A stretch of DNA of 64,000 nucleotides from Tritrichomonas foetus (GCA_001839685.1 MLAK01000572.1:38981-102980); one strand, 5' to 3'. Shown: positions 30,985 through 40,945, counted from the first letter of the stretch. Numbers and translations: made by a program. The notes: generated by a model from the sequence alone, not told the origin.

Positions 30985-31983
30985 ATGAGCGATCCAGTCC
31001 ACGTACTTATCACCGGCGCAGCAGGACAAATCGGCTACGTCCTCACTTTTCGTATTGCAAACGGCGATCTTTTCGGAAACAGAAAAGTCTTTCTCCATCT
31101 TCTCGAATTGAAACCATCAATGGGAATGCTCGAAGCCGTGATTATGGAATTGAACGATTGTAACTTCCCGAATCTCGCCGGAGTTTCTGGGACAGACGAT
31201 GTCAAAGAGGCCTGCCGAAACGTCGATGTCGCATTTTTAATCGGAGCCATTCCAAAACGTGCAAATGTTCCAATACAAGCCTATCTCGAACGTAATGCTA
31301 TAACATTCAAAGAACAAGGTGAAGCCCTTTCAAAGTTCGCAAAGCCAACGGTTAAGGTATTGGTTGTTGGCATGCCAGCCAATACGAACTGCCTTGTGGC
31401 TTTATGTGCTGCAAAGAATCTCAAACCAGAAAACTTTTGTGCTATGACCAGACTTGACCACAACAGAGTCGTTGGAGCCATCTCCAAAAGAATTAATATT
31501 CCACCAGAAGAAATTAAGAGGGTAGCCGTTTGGGGAAATCGATCATCTGATCAAGTGCTTGATGTTTCTCATACAACGGTTAATGGAAAGCCACTCAGTG
31601 ACTATTTATCATCTATAAATAATGTATCGAAGGAGTTGACCGCAATAATTGAGTCGAGAACCAATACGGTCATGAAAATGAGAGGTGCATCAACTGCAGC
31701 TTCTGCAGCCAACGCCGCTCTCCGCCACATGCACGACTGGCTTTTCGGAACTGCTCCTGGCGATTTCGTGTCAATGGCTATTCCTGTCCCAGACAGTGCT
31801 CCGTATGGGATTCACCCTGGAATTGTATTTTCTTTCCCTTGCACAGTCAACGAGAAAGGTGAAATTTCTATCGTTGAGGATCTCGAATTGAGTGATGAAA
31901 TCAAGGAAAAAATTAGAGAAAATGAACAGATAATCAGAAATGAAGCCCAAATGACAGCGGACGTTATGAACGGAAAATGTTAA
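30985..31983 (+). CDS. Cytosolic malate dehydrogenase-like protein, catalytic residues lost
   Basis: 332 residues from the ATG at 30985 (MSDPVHVLITGAAGQIGY), matching cytosolic MDH length (about 334) with no gaps at key positions. The NAD-binding loop GAAGQIG, TRLDHNR (Asp158, Arg161) and PANTNC are intact. The catalytic His, normally in GNHSS, is Arg186 (WGNRSSDQ, codon CGA 31540-31542). The two substrate-binding Arg of the mobile loop are changed: Lys91 (IPKRAN, codon 31255-31257) and Ile97. Position 91 is the residue known to set malate versus lactate specificity in trichomonad enzymes. The protein should bind NAD(H) but probably does not catalyse the reaction. G/C-ending codons suggest strong expression. 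A further upstream ATG (30850) is less likely. Confidence 0.85.
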   Translation: MSDPVHVLITGAAGQIGYVLTFRIANGDLFGNRKVFLHLLELKPSMGMLEAVIMELNDCNFPNLAGVSGTDDVKEACRNVDVAFLIGAIPKRANVPIQAYLERNAITFKEQGEALSKFAKPTVKVLVVGMPANTNCLVALCAAKNLKPENFCAMTRLDHNRVVGAISKRINIPPEEIKRVAVWGNRSSDQVLDVSHTTVNGKPLSDYLSSINNVSKELTAIIESRTNTVMKMRGASTAASAANAALRHMHDWLFGTAPGDFVSMAIPVPDSAPYGIHPGIVFSFPCTVNEKGEISIVEDLELSDEIKEKIRENEQIIRNEAQMTADVMNGKC

Positions 31984-32447
31984 TGAAATGTGGAAAATAA
32001 ATTTTAAAAATTATTCAATATTTGTGCCTTTCATTTTATAAATCATTAAAGTTTGATATAAAAATATACAAATTTCACAAGTTGTTAACATTTAAAAAAT
32101 GATTGAATCTAATTCACAACCAAAATTGAGAACTAATCGGCAAAAATAGATTATAACAATAACAATAATAATAAAACAATTAATTAAAGCATGGCTCGAT
32201 GGGCAAATTGAATGATGATCATTCGATGATCAGTAAACCAAATTACTGATTGATGATTTAGATTATATTTTGATTTTTATTAATCAATACAATTCATTGC
32301 CCAATTTTGCACCGAGATTAAAGCTAGTATAATTCCATGAAAGAAATGACAACCATAAGGTGAAAGTATGGTCAATGCAACCGTTTTCACTTCTCAATTT
32401 TGTGGTTTACCGATAGTTTTGCTCTGAAAAGAAAAAGGCTGTGAAAG
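31984..32447. other. AT-rich spacer
   Basis: About 460 bases between two plus-strand genes. It contains a small inverted repeat around gatgatcattcgatgatcag (32213) and the initiator candidate listed separately. Confidence 0.4.
32387..32399 (+). promoter_or_regulatory. Possible initiator element upstream of V-ATPase E
   Basis: TCACTTCTCAATT about 60 bases before the ATG resembles the trichomonad initiator consensus TCAYTWYTCATTA, with the mismatches at its 3' end. Assigned by similarity only. Confidence 0.25.
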
Positions 32448-33092
32448 ATGAACAGCAACTATGCAGCTGAGATGATTAAAAAGATGAAGGCGTCAATTGC
32501 CCATCAAGCCGAAACAAATGCCGAGCAAATTCGTGAAGCAGCTAAACAAGATTCCGACAGAATTAAACTCCGTCAAATATATCAAGCACAAATGAAAATA
32601 GCAGAAGAAAACAAGCTTCGCGAAAAGCAAATCCGTGCACAAAAGTCAGTTAAGCTTTCAATCGCCAACGGACAGCAAAGAATGAAGGTATTGAAGATCC
32701 GAGATGAAGCAGTCAATTCAGCAATGGAGAAAGCGACTGAGCAATTGAAAGAATATGTTAAAAAACCAGAATACCCAGAGCTACTCTACAAGCTTTGCCT
32801 TCAAGGCGTTCTCTCATTGAACGAAGATAAGGTTGAAATCGCGGTTACAGCTGCAGATGCTGAAATTTTCAATAGCAAGAAATCGAACATAGCTTCTGAA
32901 TATAAGAAGCGAACAGAGAAAGATGTTGAAATTTCATTATCGTCCTATGTTTTACCAGATCAGGCAATTGGCGGCTGTGTCGTCATTGCCAAAGAAGGAA
33001 AGCTTCAGTGCTCAAACACACTCATGGACAGGCTCTCCCTCTCATGCAAGGACCTCTATCCGAAGATCAGAGAAATTTTCTTTGCCAAATAA
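32448..33092 (+). CDS. V-type proton ATPase subunit E
   Basis: 214 residues, the usual length. An N-terminal helix of about 100 residues (EQIREAAKQDSDRIKLRQIY; KLREKQIRAQKSVKLS) forms the peripheral stalk with subunit G. The C-terminal globular domain has the family pattern: EYPELLYKLCLQGVLSL, then DQAIGGCVVIAKEGKLQCSN, NTLMDRL and a terminal PKIREIFF. Subunit E tethers the V1 head of the proton pump that acidifies lysosomes and vacuoles. Codon use is G/C-ending and strongly biased, as in highly expressed genes. Start ATG at 32448. Confidence 0.93.
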   Translation: MNSNYAAEMIKKMKASIAHQAETNAEQIREAAKQDSDRIKLRQIYQAQMKIAEENKLREKQIRAQKSVKLSIANGQQRMKVLKIRDEAVNSAMEKATEQLKEYVKKPEYPELLYKLCLQGVLSLNEDKVEIAVTAADAEIFNSKKSNIASEYKKRTEKDVEISLSSYVLPDQAIGGCVVIAKEGKLQCSNTLMDRLSLSCKDLYPKIREIFFAK

Positions 33093-33716
33093 TTTATCTG
33101 CTTGATCATAAAACTACATTTTATGCCTTATTTCTTGATTTTTTTGCCTTAAAGATTCTTTGATGAATTCACCTTTGTGATAGATACACCACTTACATGA
33201 GATTTCAACAAATTCCATTTTCTGGAAATATAAAATAACTTGTAAATCATTCTATTTCAATATCTAAACGTGAATAATTTAGATTACATCTTTTTCTCCG
33301 ATTTAAATGAAATATTCCAAAAATATTTCAGTATTTTGATGCGAATCGTCAAAACCATAAGGTCAAATAACGAGGGTTTTGGTCATTTACAATGTCGGTT
33401 AGCCATATTAACTTAGCACTAACCCATGTTTACGATTATAATATAAATTTCTAGATAAGCACAATTTTAAAACACATTTTGTATCGAGATATGTCATTTC
33501 TGTACTTAAATGAGTAGAAAGGTGTGTTTCCAATACCAAAAATGATAATTTCAAAAATATTGAACTTTTCTTTTTTTCAATCAAAAATATTCAAAAAGTT
33601 TAAGAGACAGTTCTCAAATAACCTATCGTCCCAAAAATTTTAAAATCACATTATGATATGATATCATGAAGTGACCAGATATTTCTAGAATTTTGATATC
33701 AAGTCATTTTTTTTGT
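33093..33716. other. AT-rich spacer
   Basis: About 620 bases between V-ATPase E and RNase Z (both plus). Several A/T runs; no gene recognised. Confidence 0.4.
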
Positions 33717-36155
33717 ATGCAATCTTGTCTTATTGTAACAACGAAAACTCCAGAAACTAACATTAAACAATATCTTGGAATCACTTCGACATTTGTACAA
33801 ATCTTTACATCCAATGATATCATAAATAATTCACATAAGGTTTATATTTTTTTTAAAGTACTAAATTATAAAACTAAAACAGAATATTTTCGGGATTTAC
33901 ACATTGATAATGGGAAATTTTATTTTCAATGTGATTCAGAAGATTTATCAGAAGAAATTTATCTTTTTGATCCAAGCAATAATTTATTAAAAGAAAAATC
34001 CCATAATAAATTAGAATCAATCTTAGATAACTTATTTATTGGTGGCTATACTCTTATCTCAGAAGGCCCGCTTTTCTTAATTCGTGCCAATCCGCATGAT
34101 ATCCAAAATGCACAGTTTTTCTTCAAATCTATTTATTCATCCTTTTTTGTAGAAAGCAAAGTTGAAAAAATTCCAATTGTTGTGATTGAAGGATTAACGT
34201 CAGGTCACTTAGATCTTTTCAAACAGGCCAACACTCAATTTTTCTCGCAAATTATCTTTCAACAAATAATTGTTTATAATGATATTTTCTTTGGTGTTTT
34301 AAAAACTAATAATGATGTTTCTTTGGCCATCCAAAGTTTAAATGGCGCAAAAATCATGGATCGTAAACTGTCTGTCAAACACATTGAATATCCTCTCATA
34401 ATTTCTCCTTCAGCTACTCCAATTCACTTTATCCCACCAACAGTTACAGTAAAAGCTCCAATCCAACAAACTGACAAACCATCAATTCCAAGGAAAGTTC
34501 CAATATCACAAGTAAAAACAACAACTAAAAAATCGCGTTCAAAATCTCAAGCTAATATTTTGATTGACAAAGAGCATTATTATGTTGAAACCCTGAGTAG
34601 AAGAACATACGATTCATCGCCATCTATTACTTTACATGTCAACAATAACGTTTATTTATTTAATGCACCAGAAATGATTGAAAGGCAAATTTTGGAAAGA
34701 TATGGAGCTAAAGGATGCGAATTCAAGCAAATATTTATCACTAGTTTGTTTCCAGATTCTCTTGGTGGATTGATTACTTATACAAAACAACAATTTGAAA
34801 AAAAGCCGATTTCATTCGGACTTACTGGTCCACCTAATTTGAAAGATGCATTACTTACAGACAAACGATATGTTAAAATGGAAGATGATTACTTTGATAT
34901 TCCAGTGACAGAATCTTATGAAGATGATAAAATTAAAGTAACTCCTATTGTTTTATCGAAATCAGTTTCTTTTGAGGTGTCCATTAAAGCAGGCGGCTTT
35001 TTCCCTGTTTTTGATGTCAGGTCCCTAGATGATTTAAAGGATATTCACATTGATTGTGATCAAATATCTTATGGAATTCATTTCACATCATCTGATATTG
35101 AATATAGCCCATACATGTCTGGGTCATTAAGGCAATATTCTAGTCGCCTTTACTGCAATAAAAATAACATATACATGAATAGTGGCGTCTTTTCTCGTCC
35201 AAATAAAGCTGCATTCTATGAAAAACGAACCAATGTCTATTTACAAAAACTTGCCTCAGGAAAAACTGAAGCGCCACCATACATTTTTGGTCCCCCATCT
35301 CATGAACCTGATATAGAAGAATTTACTCCAAAATTACCAACATTCCGGAAATTTTGTGTCACTTTCCTTGGGACAAAAACTGGTAAATATGTTGTACCAG
35401 ATCTTAATTATTCCGGATATCTCATTCACACAAACTATGGATTTATTGTTCTAGATCCATCAGAATCATATGTTCATGAATTAAGAAGGAAATATGGAAC
35501 GGAAAATGCAAAATATATTCTCAAAAATATTGAATGTATATGGATTTCACATCATCACTGCGATCACATGTTTGGTTTACCTGCTCTTCTTTATGAAAGG
35601 TCCAAAGTAACAGAAAAAATTATTCCATTAGGAGCTTCACCTCCTTTAATAGAAGATATTCGAAGAATCGAAAAATTGTATGGTGATTTTCACATTACAT
35701 ATCACGATCGTGAAGATCCTATTGATATCAATGCTAACTTATTTTTAGAATCTGTCGATGTTTTCCACACTGATTATTCTAAAGCTTGTAGATTAACTAT
35801 TAACAATGTTAATAAAATTTATACCATTGTATTCAGCGGTGATCATGGCTTTAACTGTGAAGAGTTCATAGAAACATTCAACAATTGCGACATATTAATG
35901 CATGAAGCCATTTTCCCTAATGAATCACTACATAAAATAAAGGAAGCAGTAGCAATTCAGCATTGTTCAACTCAGCAAGCAATTGAAATTTCTAAAAGAA
36001 TGAATCCTCGTTTAATAATTCTGACACACACAAGTATGAGATATAAAGAAACCGACCTTTTAAAGTGTCCAGAAAACAATACGATTTTTGCGTTTGATTA
36101 TATGGAATTTGTATTTGAAAATAGAAATGAAATATTACGTAAATTGTATTCATAA
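33717..36155 (+). CDS. Long-form tRNase Z (ELAC2-type) with extra N-terminal RRM-like module
   Basis: 812 residues from the ATG at 33717. Residues 1-230 are a module not typical of tRNase Z, shared with the protein at 20647-21513 (FIGGYTLISEGPLFLIRA; VVIEGLTSGHLDLF, then an RRM-like end NGAKIMDRKLSVKHI). Residues about 290-400 are the inactive metallo-beta-lactamase half (VYLFNAPEMIERQ; FGLTGPPNLKDALL). Residues about 540-800 are the active half: FCVTFLGTKTGK, the zinc motif HHHCDH (612-617, coordinates 35550-35567), FSGDHG, HEAIF, QHCSTQQA and LTHTSMRY. Long-form tRNase Z trims the 3' ends of pre-tRNAs. All metal ligands I can place are kept, so it should be active. The extra module may add RNA contacts. 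Confidence 0.88.
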   Translation: MQSCLIVTTKTPETNIKQYLGITSTFVQIFTSNDIINNSHKVYIFFKVLNYKTKTEYFRDLHIDNGKFYFQCDSEDLSEEIYLFDPSNNLLKEKSHNKLESILDNLFIGGYTLISEGPLFLIRANPHDIQNAQFFFKSIYSSFFVESKVEKIPIVVIEGLTSGHLDLFKQANTQFFSQIIFQQIIVYNDIFFGVLKTNNDVSLAIQSLNGAKIMDRKLSVKHIEYPLIISPSATPIHFIPPTVTVKAPIQQTDKPSIPRKVPISQVKTTTKKSRSKSQANILIDKEHYYVETLSRRTYDSSPSITLHVNNNVYLFNAPEMIERQILERYGAKGCEFKQIFITSLFPDSLGGLITYTKQQFEKKPISFGLTGPPNLKDALLTDKRYVKMEDDYFDIPVTESYEDDKIKVTPIVLSKSVSFEVSIKAGGFFPVFDVRSLDDLKDIHIDCDQISYGIHFTSSDIEYSPYMSGSLRQYSSRLYCNKNNIYMNSGVFSRPNKAAFYEKRTNVYLQKLASGKTEAPPYIFGPPSHEPDIEEFTPKLPTFRKFCVTFLGTKTGKYVVPDLNYSGYLIHTNYGFIVLDPSESYVHELRRKYGTENAKYILKNIECIWISHHHCDHMFGLPALLYERSKVTEKIIPLGASPPLIEDIRRIEKLYGDFHITYHDREDPIDINANLFLESVDVFHTDYSKACRLTINNVNKIYTIVFSGDHGFNCEEFIETFNNCDILMHEAIFPNESLHKIKEAVAIQHCSTQQAIEISKRMNPRLIILTHTSMRYKETDLLKCPENNTIFAFDYMEFVFENRNEILRKLYS

Positions 36156-36843
36156 AATTTTTTTTATAATCCTATGTTTAATTATAATCCAGTGTTTCAA
36201 ATTCAAACGAGATTTCCAATGAAAAGTATTAACACTTCAAAGATTCTTCTTCTTTGATAAATGCAGCCCTTCAAAGAAGTCAATAGGTATGGATTTATAA
36301 AGATTAAGAATTATTGAAATCTTGTTGGCAGTTATACATGTGAGCATTCCAAAGACTCAAAAGGAAAAGTTTTTGTTTCTATTCACCATTCATGGAAAAT
36401 AATTATAATTTACGTTGTTACCAAATTGGCATATGTTTCTCATTAATATAGCATGTTATCGTAGATGAATATGAAAGATGTTGACCATTTTAAAGATGAA
36501 TAATGATTTTTTCATGAAAGCAAAGAACAGATAATTAATTATAGTTTATTATCTGTATGGCAGACTGGGATATCTGAATCAAGATAATTCACGACTTATT
36601 AAGATATCATGCATGTAATTTGCCCTATTTGCTCGTTTTGAGAATTTTTTTTCTTCTTATCTAGAATTTTCATCAGGCGGGTATGTACTTTTGAAAGGCT
36701 ATGCCTCATGGAGATTTGTGAAAAGCCTTGATAAATTCCTTTTATACAATATAAATAATCACATATTGAGCAGTATTATTAAAAGTTCAACGAGTTTTAA
36801 CAACTACCATTAAACAAAAACAAACAAACAACAACAACAACAA

Positions 36844-36901
<58 letters not shown>

Positions 36902-36981
36902 GAAAAAAATTGGACTTTCAGAAAATCTTTCTTTATTACGAATCTTTTTTACAAACATAGATGAGCTTTTTTTTGGGATAT
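36156..36981. other. Convergent spacer with microsatellite and poly-A tract
   Basis: About 825 bases between RNase Z (plus) and the STE kinase (minus). AT-rich with the CAA/A tract listed separately; no gene. Confidence 0.5.
36814..36899 (+). repeat. CAAA/CAA microsatellite followed by A55
   Basis: CAAA units, then CAA units (to 36844), then 55 consecutive A (36845-36899), about 80 bases past the stop of the minus-strand kinase. Length as assembled may be inexact. Confidence 0.9.
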
Positions 36982-39546
36982 TTAACATCCTGAGACAACT
37001 CGAATTCTCAACACTACTTTTTGAACATGGAAATCATTGGATTCACTATATCCTTTCAATTGTGGTAAAAGTGATGAAGCAAAATCAGCCGGATCATCTG
37101 CTTGAAGTATAATTTCTAAGAGAAGTTCTAATAAATCTGACTGATATTCTCTGGCATTCTTTATTGATGAAATAATACTTGTGATAAAATCTTCATTAAT
37201 AAGAGAGTTTGTGAAAACTGGACATTTTCGAACAATATTCTTCAAATCATAAAATGAACTCAATCGAATATGAAAACTATTGATCATTTCTATGCAAGTT
37301 TCGATACATGAGAAGACTGCTTGATCTGTGTCGTTTTGCATTTGTTGATCAACATATGATGAATTAAAGGTTGCCCAACATGAAATTGCATGAAGTGCCT
37401 TATCACGCCATTCTTTGATTGATATCAAATCAATTAAAACGTAAAATAGATCGGCTTCTTTCATTTTATATGCAGCAAATTTAGACACAGTAGGAATATA
37501 ACAAATTAAATGCCGAACAAAATTGAAAGCAATATCTTTTGAAATAGCATATGAAAGAGATAGGCAAAGTCCTGCTTCTACAGCTTGTTCTATCAGTTCA
37601 GGTCTATTCATTAACATTCTGGTTAAACAGTGAATGGCAGCCAGTGAAACTTCTTTATCTTCAGAAAATGAAAATGTAACTAAAGGTTCGATTAACAAAT
37701 CACTTCTAATTCTTGTTCTAGCTACACAATCTCGGAATAATGTATCCAAAACCATTATTAGTTTCGAAACATACTTTGTGGTTAATGCTGGAAAATCTGA
37801 TGGTTTCGTTATCATGTACGTAATTGGGTTCATTTCATTAGCAATTTTGATTTGAATTCCAGTTGTAGATGAAACAGCAAACATTAAAAGTGTAATAGAG
37901 TCATCGATATAATGATATGATTTTTCAAATAAAGATTGTGAAAGGCGTCTTACACAAAGATCTTCTGCAGTTTTAACAGATTTAAGACATTTGAAAGAAG
38001 CATCCAATATTTTTTTATACTCCTTCAGTAAAGCAATTGATTTAAATGCCGTTTCTGCAATTAATTTTAACATCGGTTCTGTAAATAATTTATGATATAA
38101 AATGTCTTTTGGCAATCCACACTTAAGTAGATAGAGCATAAAGGAAGAAAAGAAAATTTTCAATAATGGATCTTTGAATAATTTCCCGATAATATTATTC
38201 AATCCACATGCAAAGAATAATTTTCCACCAATACTTGAAGACATGATTATATGCAGCCCGGTAATTTGCGAATGAACATCTTTTGAAGTTAATAGTTGTG
38301 TAAGAAGTGTATGTTCAATTAATGATGTAGCAATTTTATCTGAATGAGAACATAGCTCTTGAAGAAAGTTCAAAGTTATAATTCGGTATTCTTTCTTCTC
38401 ATATCTATCAATTAAAGTTCGAATACCACAGAAATTCAACACTAACTGCGGAATTCCTTTCTTTTTATTTAATAATTCGATTGTACTAAACACTGATTCA
38501 ATATATTGGTTCTCATCATTAAGATCAAAAATAATTTCTTCTGAAGTTCTAATCTGTTTTTGCATAAATGTAGATAATGTTCCACTCATTGATTCCAAAC
38601 ATAAAGATAAACTACGGAAATCTTGTGATTTCTTTTTCATCCTAAGTGAACTTTCAGCTTGTTTAACGATTGTCACAGCTTGTTGAATCCAGTCATGTGT
38701 TAATAATTGACTTGCTTCTGGTCTTTCTTTCGGATTTTTCTTGAAACACATCAATAAAAAACTTTTACAGCTTTCCGAAACATCATTGGGAATGGGCATA
38801 GGTCGATTTCCCGCAATTTGGAACATAGCTGGAAGAGGAGCCAAATCAAAAAATGGTGGACGACCTTTAAGAAGTTCATATGTTGTTGATCCAACAGACC
38901 AAATATCACTTTTATGATCAACAGGGTCACCATTTATGACTTCAGGTGCCATCCAATATGGTGTACCTGCACATTCGCGAAGTGTATGACCATATTCATT
39001 TAAATCAAGAGCCAAACCAAAATCTGCTAGTTTAGCAACACCACATTGAATTAATATATTGGCGGCTTTAATATCTCTATGCAAAACATTTTGTTTATGC
39101 AAATAAGCCAAACCTTGTAATACTTGCGAGATATAAATTGCGGCAACGCTTTCATTTAAATTTCCATATTTGTGAATAACATCCAAAATCGATCCATTGT
39201 CTGCGTATTCCATAACAATTTGCAAATTTCCTTTTCCGTCATAAAATGAATCAATATACGGAACGATTGCTGAGTGGTGGAGCCTTTTGAGGAGATCTAA
39301 TTCTGCCTGGAAAGATTCGATTGACTCTTTAGTTTTTAAACACTTAATAGCGACACTTTTACCTGTTTCCTGATCAAATGCTTTATACACAAGACCAAAA
39401 GCTCCTTCGCCAAGAGTTTCTTGTTTCATATATCGATCTAATAAAGTCGGTCCGTTCATTGGCATGTTTTCATTTCGTTTTATATGCTTTTTCTGCGGCG
39501 TATTTCGTGGTCTTCTATGGAGGGAGACGTAAGCTGCATTATTCAT
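36982..39546 (-). CDS. STE-family Ser/Thr kinase with helical-repeat C-terminus (Cdc7/MAP3K-epsilon-like)
   Basis: 854 residues. The kinase domain (about 38-290) is complete: LGEGAFGLVYKAF, AIKCLK, VLHRDIKAANIL, KLADFGLA, GTPYWMAPEVI and the SDIWSVGSTTYELL segment, followed by PEASQLLTHDWI. The pattern HRDIKAAN with GTPYWMAPE is that of STE20/STE11 kinases; Cdc7/Cdc15/SepH and plant MAP3K-epsilon carry this domain first and a long armadillo-like tail after it, as here (about 330-854, e.g. FSEDKEVSLAAIHCLTRML). Those kinases run the septation/mitotic-exit pathway, upstream of CDC14 release in yeasts, and CDC14 is about 10 kb away. A shared pathway here is inference. Start ATG at 39544-39546. 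Confidence 0.85.
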   Translation of the reverse strand: MNNAAYVSLHRRPRNTPQKKHIKRNENMPMNGPTLLDRYMKQETLGEGAFGLVYKAFDQETGKSVAIKCLKTKESIESFQAELDLLKRLHHSAIVPYIDSFYDGKGNLQIVMEYADNGSILDVIHKYGNLNESVAAIYISQVLQGLAYLHKQNVLHRDIKAANILIQCGVAKLADFGLALDLNEYGHTLRECAGTPYWMAPEVINGDPVDHKSDIWSVGSTTYELLKGRPPFFDLAPLPAMFQIAGNRPMPIPNDVSESCKSFLLMCFKKNPKERPEASQLLTHDWIQQAVTIVKQAESSLRMKKKSQDFRSLSLCLESMSGTLSTFMQKQIRTSEEIIFDLNDENQYIESVFSTIELLNKKKGIPQLVLNFCGIRTLIDRYEKKEYRIITLNFLQELCSHSDKIATSLIEHTLLTQLLTSKDVHSQITGLHIIMSSSIGGKLFFACGLNNIIGKLFKDPLLKIFFSSFMLYLLKCGLPKDILYHKLFTEPMLKLIAETAFKSIALLKEYKKILDASFKCLKSVKTAEDLCVRRLSQSLFEKSYHYIDDSITLLMFAVSSTTGIQIKIANEMNPITYMITKPSDFPALTTKYVSKLIMVLDTLFRDCVARTRIRSDLLIEPLVTFSFSEDKEVSLAAIHCLTRMLMNRPELIEQAVEAGLCLSLSYAISKDIAFNFVRHLICYIPTVSKFAAYKMKEADLFYVLIDLISIKEWRDKALHAISCWATFNSSYVDQQMQNDTDQAVFSCIETCIEMINSFHIRLSSFYDLKNIVRKCPVFTNSLINEDFITSIISSIKNAREYQSDLLELLLEIILQADDPADFASSLLPQLKGYSESNDFHVQKVVLRIRVVSGC

Positions 39547-40161
39547 GGTAGTGTAATTTTTCCTTAAACGTACATAAAATTTTCACATTTTGAGAAGACA
39601 TTCAATCTTTGAAAATAAACCACCTATTTATCTGAGCCACGAAATCACATAAAATCTCTTCCATTATCAACTTCAGTAAGTAAATATTTCATATATCAGC
39701 ATTTTCTCAAAAAAGTATTTGTTACAACAAAATATTTCTTTTTGGGTCTATATTTAGTTTCCTTTGAGTTTGACGATTGTGAGATGAAAGGTCAAATAAA
39801 GATCAAAAGTGGAACAAAATCTAATGATGTGAACTTTGCAGGCCCCTATGACTCATTCAACCATTGGAGGAGGTGAGGGCACGTGGACACAGCTCCTCTA
39901 AGTCGAAGTGACCCAAAGAACCAGCAAAATTCACATCACATTTACTCATTAAGTATTTTCCACTTTTGACATTTATTGATCCTTCACTTCACGTTTTGCT
40001 TTTCTCATATGGTCCAAAACTGTAAAGCTTTACCCGAAAATAATGTTGCATCTTTGATAAACACTGTATATTATACAGAGACAGCTGTTTTAGAATATAT
40101 ATTTACTTACAAAAACAAAAAACTACGCATTTCATTTTGATGAATCAAAATTTATGATGCA
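39547..40161. other. Spacer containing a GC-rich foldback
   Basis: About 615 bases between two minus-strand genes. Holds the inverted-repeat structure at 39779-39992; otherwise AT-rich. Confidence 0.5.
39779..39992. ncRNA. Foldback with GC-rich core; candidate structured RNA or short mobile element
   Basis: A core of about 96 bases (39834-39929), roughly half G+C in a genome that is about 70% A+T, is flanked by imperfect inverted arms of 55-63 bases. The arms share TCAAAAGTGGAA and GATGTGAA exactly in opposite orientation, and the stem continues into the core (TTTGC-x-GG with CC-x-GCAAA). Inside the core GGAG/CTCC-type pairing (near 39867 and 39892) can form a second hairpin. It matches no tRNA, 5S, snRNA or SRP RNA I know. 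On the minus strand one frame is open for nearly 30 codons without ATG. Alternatives are a structured non-coding RNA gene, a foldback MITE, or a regulatory palindrome. Confidence 0.35.
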
Positions 40162-40836
40162 TCAAAATAATTCAATATTTATCGGTTTCACTGGGGTGTG
40201 AATAGCGTTGCATGTCTTGAGGAAACTTCTCACAGCGAGCAAAGTCTCATTACTCAGTCTTGCGAGGTCAAATTCAACCGAGTTCAAATCTGAAACGACG
40301 TTCGGCTCAAGTGCGATTATAAGTTGAGCCACAATCTTCTTACTCTTGTCGTCGAGTTTTTTTTCAAGAATTTGTCGAATTTCAATAAGATCGTGTTCAG
40401 AAAAAGTTATCGCTGTTCCAGCTAGCTGCATCGGTCTTGCCATCTTTGATATATTTAATTCAGGAGGTGATTCAGCAATTAACGAGGCCATTTCTTGATA
40501 TGTGTGACTATAAACGCTTACCCAGTCGTCAATATCTAAACATTTGATTCTTTTCGACTTTTTGTTTATTATTTCGAGTAGAGATTGGGCAGCGTGCCTC
40601 TGAAGAATTGAAGATCGCTTGTGGTCGATAACCTCCTTGAAAAATCGAGTTAAATCGTCGAGCCAGTCATTCATACTTGAGTATTCATTCAATGTTAATT
40701 TATTTTTGATTTGGAATAAGTCAAGGAACTTTCTTTTTGATTTATTGTTTTTAAAGCATAGAAAATATTGATACATGGGACGATTTTCGAGTTTCAACAT
40801 CAGCTTTTCGCATTTTAAAAGGGTTTGCTGATTCAT
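40162..40836 (-). CDS. NET-domain protein, possibly BET-like with a degenerate bromodomain
   Basis: 224 residues. The C-terminal 75 residues (SEHDLIEIRQILEKKL, then EFDLARLSNETLLAVRSFL) match the extra-terminal (NET) pattern of BET proteins, whose hallmark is an acidic-hydrophobic segment before x-L-x-x-E-T-L-x-x-V/L-x-x-F. The N-terminal half (NRPMYQYFLCFK, MNDWLDDLTRFFKEVI) is helical and could be a very diverged bromodomain, but the usual acetyl-lysine Asn motif is not evident. NET domains recruit chromatin regulators through short basic peptides. The ATG is at 40834-40836. Confidence 0.5.
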   Translation of the reverse strand: MNQQTLLKCEKLMLKLENRPMYQYFLCFKNNKSKRKFLDLFQIKNKLTLNEYSSMNDWLDDLTRFFKEVIDHKRSSILQRHAAQSLLEIINKKSKRIKCLDIDDWVSVYSHTYQEMASLIAESPPELNISKMARPMQLAGTAITFSEHDLIEIRQILEKKLDDKSKKIVAQLIIALEPNVVSDLNSVEFDLARLSNETLLAVRSFLKTCNAIHTPVKPINIELF

Positions 40837-40945
40837 CTACTGACATGTTATATAAAATGAGAACATCACCATTTATTAAATCATTTTTTCATGAATATTT
40901 TACACAAAAAATAAAATCATTATCAATAATAAAACCAAATATTAT

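Noticed and set aside
39834..39929. tRNA, 5S rRNA or spliceosomal RNA in the GC-rich core
   Set aside because: No cloverleaf, no TTCGAATC-type arm and no U-snRNA or 5S sequence landmarks.
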